Shown here piece after piece: positions 1 through 6,623 of a DNA stretch of 20,865 nt. The translations under genes and the position numbers were made by a program. Location of the stretch: contig NZ_QSRL01000021.1 in assembly GCF_003437035.1 (NCBI RefSeq), forward strand, positions 1 through 20,865. The letters run 5' to 3'. How positions within the stretch are numbered: position 1 is the stretch's first letter; every line of letters starts with the position of its first letter. The notes under the pieces were generated by a model that was not told where the DNA came from, ran no database searches, and saw nothing but the letters and a program-made list of their open reading frames with translations. This DNA comes from Collinsella sp. TF08-11AT. Lineage in GTDB: Bacteria > Actinomycetota > Coriobacteriia > Coriobacteriales > Coriobacteriaceae.

Positions 1-214
1 AAAACATCAAATATGAGTACTGATACTCTTTTAGTAGCAGTAATTTTGACCACATTTAAGGTGATTTGACGTGTCGATCGAGCAGATAAGCTGCCGTATC
101 TCCTCAAGTGTTCATTAAAGGAAGACCTTGATGCGAATAAATCTCATTAAGATCTTCTTTTATTAACGAAAATAATGTAGCTACAACGGTGACAGTACTC
201 ATATTTGCCGTTTT
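1..214. repeat. AT-rich segment bounded by an inverted repeat
   Basis: A perfect 15-bp inverted repeat (8-22 and 193-207) flanks about 170 bp of AT-rich DNA. With two mismatches (6-7 against 208-209) it extends to 22 bp, reaching the first base of the window, so the left side may continue outside. Each repeat carries an ATG facing inward: an 18-codon ORF on plus (13-69) and a 32-codon ORF on minus (104-202), both starting with Met-Ser-Thr. No good ribosome binding site precedes either. It could be a small MITE-like element or a pair of small peptide genes; neither is proven. I see no conventional gene in 1-624. Confidence 0.5.
114..166. terminator. Candidate bidirectional stem-loop in the AT-rich segment
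   Basis: Positions 116-133 pair with 145-162 (about 18 bp with two imperfect pairs) around an 11-nt loop. The stem has A-rich and T-rich outer sides, so it could end transcription in either direction. It sits between the two inward-facing ATGs of the flanking inverted repeat. Confidence 0.35.
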
Positions 215-257
215 TTGGCCACAGTCCTTCGGAGGGTCCTCGAAAATAGTCCCGAGC

Positions 258-312
258 CGGCACTTGGGGACGTTCCTATAATGCCGGCACTTAGGAGCGT
301 CCCCAAGTGCCG
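258..312. repeat. REP-like palindrome
   Basis: Arms 258-277 and 293-312 are complementary over 20 bp with a single G-T wobble, and the loop is 15 nt. The loop itself repeats the start of the left arm (GCCGGCACTT at 256-265 and 283-292), so this looks like a duplicated and rearranged palindromic repeat unit. The size and form resemble intergenic REP elements. There is no T-tract, so it is a poor terminator. Confidence 0.6.
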
Positions 313-329
313 ACACCGCGTCTGCCTGC

Positions 330-569
330 GGCGGCCGCGCCCCGCTGCATCGCTCCGCACCCTTGCGGGTTCGAATCCCTCCGCTTGGCGGCGTTGGCTC
401 GATTTGCTTGACGTGAGGGGCTCTTGGCTGGTGTGGGACGGAGGGATTCCGCGTCCGCCTGGTCGGCGGCCGCGCCCCGCTGCGTCGCTTCGCTCCTTGC
501 GTGCTGCGCTGGAAAACGCTTCGCGTTTCCTCAGCTCCGCACCCTTGCGGGTTCGAATTCCTCCGCTTG
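330..569. repeat. GC-rich direct repeats containing tRNA 3'-end fragments
   Basis: Two related copies lie at 330-387 and 465-569. Both begin with GGCGGCCGCGCCCCGCTGC and end with a shared block containing GCGGGTTCGAAT, which resembles a tRNA T-arm. The second copy has roughly 47 extra bases in the middle. A 16-nt match to the 3' end of the tRNA-Gln at 625 lies between them at 433-448. I see no coding gene here; open frames across it are products of the GC-rich repeats. Confidence 0.55.
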
Positions 570-575
570 CCCACA

Positions 576-611
576 AGAAAGCGCCCTGGGCCGTTATGGG
601 CTTAGGGCGCT
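576..611 (-). terminator. Terminator of tRNA-Gln
   Basis: On the minus strand AGCGCCCT pairs with AGGGCGCT (arms 604-611 and 580-587), with a further short inner GGGC/GCC helix, followed by the T-rich TTTCTTG. It lies just downstream of the tRNA-Gln gene on the same strand. Confidence 0.7.
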
Positions 612-624
612 CAGTTTTAATGGC

Positions 625-695
625 TGGGACGGAGGGATTCGAACCCCCAACAGCCGGCACCAAAAACCGGAGTTCTACCGTTGAACTACGTCCCA
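625..695 (-). tRNA. tRNA-Gln (anticodon UUG)
   Basis: The minus strand folds into a full cloverleaf of 71 nt. The 7-bp acceptor stem is TGGGACG with CGTCCCA, the D-arm is GTTC/GAAC, and the anticodon stem CCGGT/GCCGG carries the loop TTTTGGT, which gives anticodon TTG. The T-arm is GGGGG-TTCGAAT-CCCTC. CCA is not encoded. The gene lies about 38 nt downstream of the CwlM-like gene on the same strand and is followed by a stem-loop terminator, so the two may share a transcript. Confidence 0.93.
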
Positions 696-733
696 ATGTG
701 TGGTGTTGCCCAAAAGCAACTCGTCTAGTTTAC

Positions 734-1639
734 CTAATCTGCGAGGGCATCGCAAACGCCGTCGAGTAGGCGTACGGCGAGCGTCTGCGCGTCGCTGGCC
801 GTGAAGGTGCCGTTGTAGCGCGTCATGCCCGTGAGCTCAATGCGAATGCGAGCCGGCTTCTGCTGCGCGGCGACATTGGCGGTGCGGATGCGCTGGGCCA
901 GGTTATGGCACTCGGCGAGGGCAATCGTGGCGCGTGGCGCGGCGTCGGCGGGCAGCTCGTCGCTTGCGATCTCGAGCACCAGGTCAACGTCGGTTGGGAC
1001 CTCGGAGTCGCAGAGCATCATGCCGCTGTTGTCGGTCGTTGCCGTGGCGATGTTCCACATGCGCGAAGCAACGCTGCGTGCGATGGGGTCCTCACCGATA
1101 ACGGCGATCTGGAAGCGCTCGAGCACGTTGGCGGCGCGAGCAAAACCGATGCGGGACTCGGCTTCGGTGACCGAGGGCTTGCCCTCCCACACATGGTGCA
1201 GGCGGTTGATGTAGGCGTAGGTGTCCTGGAAGGCCATGCCGTCGGCAAACAGGCCGACATTTTCCTGGAACTGCTGCAGGGCGGCCTCGGTATGCGGACC
1301 AAAGTAGCCGTCGTCTTCGCCACAGGCAAAGCCCAAAACGTTGAGAGCGCGCTGCAGGGCCTGCACATCGGCGCCATGGAAATTGGGCATGCGCAGATAC
1401 AGAGTGCGGTCGCCCAGCTTATACGAGGCGTCGACCAGGGCGCTCCAACAGGGGATATCGACGGCATGACCGGCAGCAAGGCCGCTGTCGAGCCTGAAGG
1501 TGCTGACGGCCTGCTCGGTGGTGGTGCCAAAGCGCTTGTCGACAACCTCGGCGTCATCGATTGTATAGCCGAGCTGCAGAAGGCGGGACTGAACATCCTC
1601 GACGGCTGCTCCCTGCATGCCCGTGGTAATAGGTTCCAT
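734..1639 (-). CDS. Peptidoglycan-binding protein with degenerate amidase domain (CwlM-like)
   Basis: This 301-residue protein has two PG_binding_1-type repeats (about residues 5-70 and 80-148). The second shows the typical VQALQRALNVLGF...DGYFGPHTEAALQQFQ pattern, interrupted here for brevity. The C-terminal part (about 175-300) follows the spacing of an Amidase_3 (N-acetylmuramoyl-L-alanine amidase) domain, but the zinc ligands appear lost. The usual DPGHGG region reads VIGEDP, and the SIHAN strand reads EIASD at 223-227. The catalytic-Glu strand is kept (IRIELTG, Glu268). In actinobacteria CwlM has this domain order and acts as a regulator of peptidoglycan synthesis rather than as an enzyme; I infer a similar non-catalytic role. 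No signal peptide or membrane segment is visible, so it is probably cytoplasmic. An AAAGGGG-type ribosome binding site precedes the ATG. Confidence 0.75.
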   Translation of the reverse strand: MEPITTGMQGAAVEDVQSRLLQLGYTIDDAEVVDKRFGTTTEQAVSTFRLDSGLAAGHAVDIPCWSALVDASYKLGDRTLYLRMPNFHGADVQALQRALNVLGFACGEDDGYFGPHTEAALQQFQENVGLFADGMAFQDTYAYINRLHHVWEGKPSVTEAESRIGFARAANVLERFQIAVIGEDPIARSVASRMWNIATATTDNSGMMLCDSEVPTDVDLVLEIASDELPADAAPRATIALAECHNLAQRIRTANVAAQQKPARIRIELTGMTRYNGTFTASDAQTLAVRLLDGVCDALAD

Positions 1640-1707
1640 GAACGAACCCCTTTCGGCGTACCATTCGTACTATTTTGAGCGTGTGTCGGATAGACAACGC
1701 GAGACAA

Positions 1708-1737
1708 TTTATAAACATGCACTCAATAGTGTAGCAA
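1708..1737 (-). promoter_or_regulatory. Putative sigma-70-type promoter of the CwlM-like gene
   Basis: On the minus strand TTGCTA (1737-1732) and TATAAA (1713-1708) are separated by 18 nt, about 70 nt upstream of the start codon at 1639. It lies in the only AT-rich part of the gap between the polyprenyl synthase gene and this gene. Confidence 0.4.
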
Positions 1738-1778
1738 CTTGTACCCAAACTCGCTGCCCACAGGTTTTATGACCCCCG

Positions 1779-2804
1779 CTAGTTAAGACGCTCCACAAAG
1801 AAATCTGCCATTGAGAGGAAGAGCTCGCGCGCATGCGGGTCGAGCTCGACGCCTTCGATAGCGGCCTTGGCCTTAGCGGTCAGGTCGAGCGCATAGGTGT
1901 GGGCGTAATCGATGGAGCCGGTTTCCTGGAAGATCTCCACGGCGCGTGCGAGCTGCGCAGGGTCCTCGGTGTCCGAGGAAAGGATTGCCTCGACCTCGTC
2001 GTGATGGCGCTCATCAGACAGGGCGTGCACGGCAACGAGCGTGCGTTTACCCTCGGTGATGTCGGTGCGGAAGTCCTTGTTGGCGGCCTCTTTGGTGCCG
2101 ACCAAGTTGAGCAGGTCGTCCTGAATCTGAAAGGCAAGGCCGGTGTGCAGGCCAAAGGCGCGTAGCGCCTCGACCTGCTCTTCGCTGCCGCCGCCGATAA
2201 TGGCTCCGGCGGCAAGCGGCGTGGCTCCGCTGTAATACGCGGTCTTGTGCGTCGCCATGTCCAGGTAGTCATCAACCGAGATATCAAAGCGCTCGTCACG
2301 GACCCAACCCAGGTCAAGCGCTTGACCCTCGATGGTGCGGACGATCATCTCGGTAAGCTCGTGGAGCACACGCAGCTTCACGTCGGACTCGAGCGTGGGA
2401 TCGTCGAGAACCGTCTTGGTGACCATGGTGAGCGCCAGGTCGCCACAATTGATGGCGAGCCCCGTGCCCTCGGTAAGGTGCATGCAGGGCTTGCCTCGAC
2501 GAAGCTGTCCGTTGTCGGCGATGTCGTCGTGAATCAGCGCGCCTGACTGGAAATGCTCGATAGCTGCCGCGGCGCTGCGGGCGCTCTCAAAGCTACCGCC
2601 CACTGCGGTTGCGGCGAGCATGCAGATAAGCGGGCGGTGGCGCTTGCCGGCGTTGGCCGTAAAAGCCGAGAGCGGCGCGTACAGGTAGCGTTCGATATCG
2701 GCAGAGGTCGCCTGTCCGTCAAAGAACGTGGCCAGATAGTCATTAATCTGGTCAAAGTGCTGGGCTAAAAAGCTGGTAAACGGACTGGACACGGGTTCTC
2801 GCAT
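1779..2804 (-). CDS. Polyprenyl diphosphate synthase (long-chain type)
   Basis: A 341-residue member of the trans-isoprenyl diphosphate synthase family, which adds isopentenyl diphosphate to allylic diphosphates. Visible motifs are GKRHRP (53-58, IPP binding), the first Asp-rich motif DDIAD (93-97) followed by LRRG, Lys187-Thr188, and the second Asp-rich motif FQIQDDLLN (225-233). Asn233 replaces the usual last Asp. The residues four and five positions before the first motif are small (Gly88, Ala89), which in this family goes with geranylgeranyl or longer products rather than farnesyl. The product may serve as a quinone side chain or as a lipid-carrier precursor. The ribosome binding site for the ATG at 2804 is weak; a GTG five codons in is an alternative start. 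Confidence 0.88.
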   Translation of the reverse strand: MREPVSSPFTSFLAQHFDQINDYLATFFDGQATSADIERYLYAPLSAFTANAGKRHRPLICMLAATAVGGSFESARSAAAAIEHFQSGALIHDDIADNGQLRRGKPCMHLTEGTGLAINCGDLALTMVTKTVLDDPTLESDVKLRVLHELTEMIVRTIEGQALDLGWVRDERFDISVDDYLDMATHKTAYYSGATPLAAGAIIGGGSEEQVEALRAFGLHTGLAFQIQDDLLNLVGTKEAANKDFRTDITEGKRTLVAVHALSDERHHDEVEAILSSDTEDPAQLARAVEIFQETGSIDYAHTYALDLTAKAKAAIEGVELDPHARELFLSMADFFVERLN

Positions 2805-2919
2805 TCTTTGATAGGTTGCATCGTTGCATTATGCAGACAACATATTGCCACATTAGGGCGTCGAGCGCGGCGGTTGAAGACGATTGGTCCATGCGGCCGC
2901 AAGTGCGGTAGGGGCTTGG

Positions 2920-5370
2920 CTAGATAAGCCCAAAGTGTTCGAGCGCGGTGACGACGCCGTCGTGGTCGATGCTGTCGGTGACATAGTCGGCCTTTTCCTT
3001 GAGGAAGTCCGGTGCATTGCCCATGGCGATGCCGACGTCGACGGCGTTCATCAGCGAGATGTCATTGCTGGCATCACCGATGCCATACACCGTTCCATGA
3101 TTGGGGTCGAGAGCGTCGAGTACGGACTGGATACCCTCGCGCTTGGTACATTCGCGAGGCGAAATCTCGGTCACTTCGAGCTCGAGCTCGTTAAAGCAGA
3201 GCAGCGGCTCAAACGTTTGATCCTGAGCGATGCGGTTGGCAAGCGACGTGGACATTAAGATCTTGTAGGCGCTGTAATGTTGCAGCTGCGTAATTGCATC
3301 GCCCACGGTGCGGGCGTATCCGGGGGCGTCGGGCGCATCGGCACCCATGCGAACGACGCCATTGAGTCCCTCAAAACGAATCACTTCGTCCGATTGCTCA
3401 AGAATGGGAGCAAGACGCTGCAGCATACCGGGCGTCATCGCCAAATCGCGGATCACGTGTCCCTCAAGTTCGACATAGCCACCCGCGAGGCAGACGATGC
3501 CAGTCCAGGGCAGATCGAGCAGCTTTGGATGGATGCAGCTCAGCGTGCGCCCTGTGCAGATAAACGCCATATTGCCCTTGGCGACAAAATTACGGATGGC
3601 TTGCGAGACCGCTTCATTGGGATAGGGGGAGAGGTCTCGCTCGCTCTCGGGAAGCTCTTGTGCCGCTCGAGGGTCTTGCCAGGCGAGTGTTCCGTCGATA
3701 TCGAAGAAGCAGATATCGCCGCGCTTATGGGCTGCGCTGGCGGCAGGGGAGGCCGAGGTGGTGGGCACAAATCCCGGCTCGAGGCCCATGATCTGGTCAA
3801 AATGCTCTTTAACGCGGGGAACGGAGATGCCGATAATCACCTGGGCGGTCTTGCCCGTAATGATGAGGCCCTTGGCGCCCACCGCGACAAACGACGCGTT
3901 ATCTGCAACGATGGAAGGGTCTGCGACCTCGACGCGCAGGCGCGTGGCGCAGTTGGTTGCGCCCACGATATTGCCAACGCCACCTAAAAGCTGAATTACC
4001 CGCTCAGCGAGGACGTGATCTTGATCGGATTGAATACTGACCTCGCCATTGGGAGATTGCTCTTTGGCAAAGCCGCTTCCCGTTAAACGATCGATTGCCG
4101 CGCGATTGGAGACATGATCCTCGCGGCCCGGCGTCTTAAGGTCATAGACCAAAATGAGTGCTCGAAAACTAACAAAAAAGATGAGGCTAAAGGCAAGACC
4201 GATACCGAGCGCCAAAAGGTAGGAGCCGGCATGCATTCGCATGAGTGGGATGAAGTTGAAGGCCGTCATTTCCATGAGACCACCCGAGAAGATGCCGACG
4301 ATACCGAAGAAGTTCATGGTCATGGCAAGGCAGGAGGATAGGACGGCGTAGAGCAAAAAGAGTCCAGGATAGGTGAACATAAAGAGAAACTCGAGCGGCT
4401 CGGTGACACCGCAGACCACCGAGGCGACGATGGCGGGCAAAAGGATGACCTTAAGGCCGGCGCGGCGTTCGGGTTTGGCGGTGAAATAGAATGCTGCCGC
4501 GATGGCGGGAAGGCCAAAGAGCTTGCCCCAGCCGGTGGCGGTAAAACCTGCCCAGGGCGCAAGTTCATTTAAAGGGCGCGTGCTATGGGAGAGAATGGGG
4601 AGTAGGTTGGTCCACGTGGCGTAAATACCGTCGTGAATGACCAGATTGTCGTAATAGATGGGCATATAGAGCAGGTGGTGCAGCCCCATGGGCTCGAGTG
4701 CTCGCTCCAAAAACACAAAGATGCCCACGCCGAAGGGGCCGACGCCCGCAAGTGCGTGGCGCAGCGTTTCGGTCGCGGCGTATGCGAAGGGCACGATGGC
4801 GGCCGAGATGGCGGCAAGGGCAAACACGGCAAAAAAGCTGATGAGGTAGACCAGCGAGGAACCCGAGAAGGTGCCGAGCCAATCGGGAACCTTGGCATCG
4901 TAGAAGCGGTCATGGATGGCGACGACGGTTGCCGATACCGCCAGCGGGCCGATAATGCCGGTGTCGAGCGTCTTGATGCCGTCGATGACGGTGATACCGC
5001 TGGCGGGGGTCAAAGATGATGGGTACTTAAGCCCAAGGTTGTCTCCGCTCAGCTTAATGATCTCGCTCAAAAAGAAGCAATAGGCAAAATAGGCCACGAG
5101 TGCCTCGAGGCAGCAGCGTGCCGGTTGCTTTTGGGCAAGACCGATAGGCAGCGCTACGGCAAAAAGGAGCGGGAGACGTTTAAAGACCGTCCACGAGCCG
5201 CGCTGGATGATGGTCCAGAAAACGTACCAAGGGGTTCCGTATACGGCGAGGTCGCCGACGATGTCTACGGTCGTGGCGAGGGCGGAGATGCCGACCATGA
5301 GGCCTGATATAGAAAACAGCATGGCGGGCGCGAACATTGCCCCGCCAAAGCGTTGGATTTTTTGCAGCAT
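2920..5370 (-). CDS. PTS EIIC-EIIB permease fused to a HAD-family phosphatase
   Basis: This 816-residue protein joins three modules. Residues 1 to about 425 are a glucose/maltose-type PTS EIIC membrane domain with many hydrophobic segments and the conserved GVTEP motif (321-325). An EIIB domain at about 445-525 carries the phospho-acceptor Cys474 in the context GATNCATRL. The C-terminal third (about 550-816) is a HAD-IIB (Cof-type) hydrolase with DIDGT (Asp557 nucleophile, Asp559), CTGRT and GDASND (765-770). No EIIA is fused. The protein should import and phosphorylate a sugar, and the HAD part may then remove the phosphate. I chose the start at 5370 because GAGAGG lies six bases upstream and EIIC homology begins there; an upstream ATG at 5388 has no proper ribosome binding site. 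It is divergent from a TreR-like regulator, so an alpha-glucoside such as trehalose or maltose is the likely substrate. Confidence 0.85.
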   Translation of the reverse strand: MLQKIQRFGGAMFAPAMLFSISGLMVGISALATTVDIVGDLAVYGTPWYVFWTIIQRGSWTVFKRLPLLFAVALPIGLAQKQPARCCLEALVAYFAYCFFLSEIIKLSGDNLGLKYPSSLTPASGITVIDGIKTLDTGIIGPLAVSATVVAIHDRFYDAKVPDWLGTFSGSSLVYLISFFAVFALAAISAAIVPFAYAATETLRHALAGVGPFGVGIFVFLERALEPMGLHHLLYMPIYYDNLVIHDGIYATWTNLLPILSHSTRPLNELAPWAGFTATGWGKLFGLPAIAAAFYFTAKPERRAGLKVILLPAIVASVVCGVTEPLEFLFMFTYPGLFLLYAVLSSCLAMTMNFFGIVGIFSGGLMEMTAFNFIPLMRMHAGSYLLALGIGLAFSLIFFVSFRALILVYDLKTPGREDHVSNRAAIDRLTGSGFAKEQSPNGEVSIQSDQDHVLAERVIQLLGGVGNIVGATNCATRLRVEVADPSIVADNASFVAVGAKGLIITGKTAQVIIGISVPRVKEHFDQIMGLEPGFVPTTSASPAASAAHKRGDICFFDIDGTLAWQDPRAAQELPESERDLSPYPNEAVSQAIRNFVAKGNMAFICTGRTLSCIHPKLLDLPWTGIVCLAGGYVELEGHVIRDLAMTPGMLQRLAPILEQSDEVIRFEGLNGVVRMGADAPDAPGYARTVGDAITQLQHYSAYKILMSTSLANRIAQDQTFEPLLCFNELELEVTEISPRECTKREGIQSVLDALDPNHGTVYGIGDASNDISLMNAVDVGIAMGNAPDFLKEKADYVTDSIDHDGVVTALEHFGLI

Positions 5371-5413
5371 ATTCTGCCTCTCGACCATAAGCCCGCCGTG
5401 TCTGCGGTGGAAC

Positions 5414-5423
5414 GTTTAAACAA
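5414..5423 (-). promoter_or_regulatory. Putative operator upstream of the PTS-HAD gene
   Basis: The minus strand reads TTGTTTAAAC, with the palindromic core GTTTAAAC at 5414-5421. A possible -10 (TACAAT, plus positions 5431-5436) lies just upstream, so the site would fall at or near the transcription start and suits repression. The same 10-mer recurs before gntR and before malQ. Confidence 0.5.
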
Positions 5424-5535
5424 TGAGTTAATTGTAGGGGAGTGAGCGTTCGCCGCATTGTTGGTTTTGATTCGAATCGATTGGAGCATCACGGGCGCCG
5501 TTGACAGTTAATAATCGGTGCTTTGCCGATAGACG

Positions 5536-5564
5536 GTTTAAACAACCCAAAGAAATGCTATCGT
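5536..5564 (+). promoter_or_regulatory. Putative operator and promoter of the GntR gene
   Basis: GTTTAAACAA (5536-5545) is the reverse complement of the 10-mer found before the PTS and malQ genes. It overlaps a possible -35 (TTTAAA, 5537-5542), with a -10-like TATCGT (5559-5564) 16 nt later. Regulator binding here would autoregulate the gene. Confidence 0.45.
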
Positions 5565-5597
5565 GCCTAGCCATACATATTCATTAGAGGTGAAATC

Positions 5598-6317
5598 ATG
5601 CCAAAAGCGATTTACGAAGGAATCTACCGCGAGATCCGTTCGCGCATCATCAACGGGACCTATGCGTTTCAGGAGATGCTGCCAACCGAAGCCGAGCTGA
5701 CCGCGGAGTTTGGCTGCACGCGCAATACCGTTCGACGCGCCTTGAGCATGCTGGCCGACCAGATGTTTGTGCAGCCTATACACGGTAAGGGCGTGCGCGT
5801 TATTTGGCTTAAGGGCGAAACCGACATGCTGGGCGCACTCGAAGAGGTTGAGTCGTTTGGCGAGTTCGCAAAACGCAACAATGCCGTCGCATCGACCGAG
5901 GTCAAGTCTTTTGAACATTTGATTTGCACTGAGCAACTCTCTCGTCGCCTGGGCTTTAAGGTGGGCGAGGAGCTGATTCGCGTCGTGCGTGTCCGAAGCC
6001 TCAACGGCAGCGCGCGCCAAGTGGACCATGGCTACTTTTTGGCGTCGATCGCCAAGGGCCTGACCCCCGAGATCGCGGCGGATTCTATCTACGGCTATCT
6101 GGAGCACAAGCGCGGCGTCAAAGTGATGGCGAGCCGTCGTACGGTGAGTGTCGAGCTCGCCAACGATGAAGACTGCAGCTATCTGGACCTCGGCAAGTAC
6201 AACTGCGTCGCCGTTATGGAGAGCCAGTCGTACACCTCGGACGGCATCTTGTTCGAGGTCACGCATGCCCGCACACACCCCGAGATCTTCCATTACCGCG
6301 TCAATTCCAAGCGATAG
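5598..6317 (+). CDS. GntR/UTRA-family transcriptional regulator, TreR-like
   Basis: This 239-residue protein has an N-terminal GntR winged helix (about 1-72; YREIRSRIINGTY, LPTEAELTAEFGCTRNTVRR) and a C-terminal UTRA ligand-binding domain (about 90-235). The end of the UTRA domain (LGKYNCVAVMESQSYTSDG, FEVTHARTHPEIF) looks like that of trehalose-operon repressors, which sense trehalose-6-phosphate or other sugar phosphates. AGAGGTG precedes the ATG at good spacing. The gene is divergent from the PTS-HAD gene and upstream of the ABC importer, and palindromes of the kind bound by such repressors occur before each of these transcription units. I infer that it controls them; the effector is unknown. 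Confidence 0.85.
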   Translation: MPKAIYEGIYREIRSRIINGTYAFQEMLPTEAELTAEFGCTRNTVRRALSMLADQMFVQPIHGKGVRVIWLKGETDMLGALEEVESFGEFAKRNNAVASTEVKSFEHLICTEQLSRRLGFKVGEELIRVVRVRSLNGSARQVDHGYFLASIAKGLTPEIAADSIYGYLEHKRGVKVMASRRTVSVELANDEDCSYLDLGKYNCVAVMESQSYTSDGILFEVTHARTHPEIFHYRVNSKR

Positions 6318-6358
6318 CCGGCTAGCTCGCAGCCTGACGAGACTCATGCCCTCAAAGC

Positions 6359-6407
6359 GAAAACGCCCGGTCAAACCGACGATGCATCGGCTTGATCGGG
6401 CGTTTTC
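6359..6407 (+). terminator. Terminator after the GntR gene
   Basis: GAAAACGCCCGGTCAA pairs with TTGATCGGGCGTTTTC (one wobble), and a further inner CCGATG/CATCGG helix closes a long stem. A-rich and T-rich outer ends suit bidirectional termination. It separates gntR from the ABC operon regulatory region. Confidence 0.8.
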
Positions 6408-6428
6408 TCTGCATTCGATAACAAATAA

Positions 6429-6539
6429 TTGTTTATACAAAACTTGTCAAGTATCAAGTCGAAATTACCGTTCACCGAAGTTTTTCTACCGCTCTAGTAA
6501 TACTTGTTCAAACAACTAGCCAAATAGCGTATTGTACAA
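6429..6539 (+). promoter_or_regulatory. Operator cluster upstream of the sugar ABC operon
   Basis: Four palindromic sites lie in 111 bp: TTGTTTATACAA (6429-6440), ACTTGTCAAGT (6442-6452), TTGTTCAAACAA (6504-6515) and TTGTACAA (6532-6539). The first and third match the TTGTTTAAACAA-like motif near the PTS, gntR and malQ starts with small changes, and resemble the TTGT...ACAA form of TreR-type operators. The stretch is AT-rich compared with its neighbours and most likely holds the operon promoter. Confidence 0.5.
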
Positions 6540-6581
6540 GTCAGCAAAAGGGGCAAAGTCCCCGAGCCAATCTCCGAAGGC

Positions 6582-6600
6582 GGCGGCAAAGGGTGCCGCC
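6582..6600 (+). promoter_or_regulatory. 5' leader hairpin before the binding-protein gene
   Basis: GGCGGC (6582-6587) pairs with GCCGCC (6595-6600) around a 7-nt loop, and a weaker GGGG/CCCC hairpin lies at 6550-6563. Both precede the ribosome binding site and may stabilise the leader. No riboswitch class is recognisable. Confidence 0.35.
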
Positions 6601-6623
6601 ACGGTGTGAAAGGGTGGATTGTA

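Noticed and set aside
215..769. Open frames across the tRNA region, with peptides such as GTEGFEPP
   Set aside because: They are translations of the tRNA-Gln gene and nearby GC-rich repeats, a common mis-annotation.
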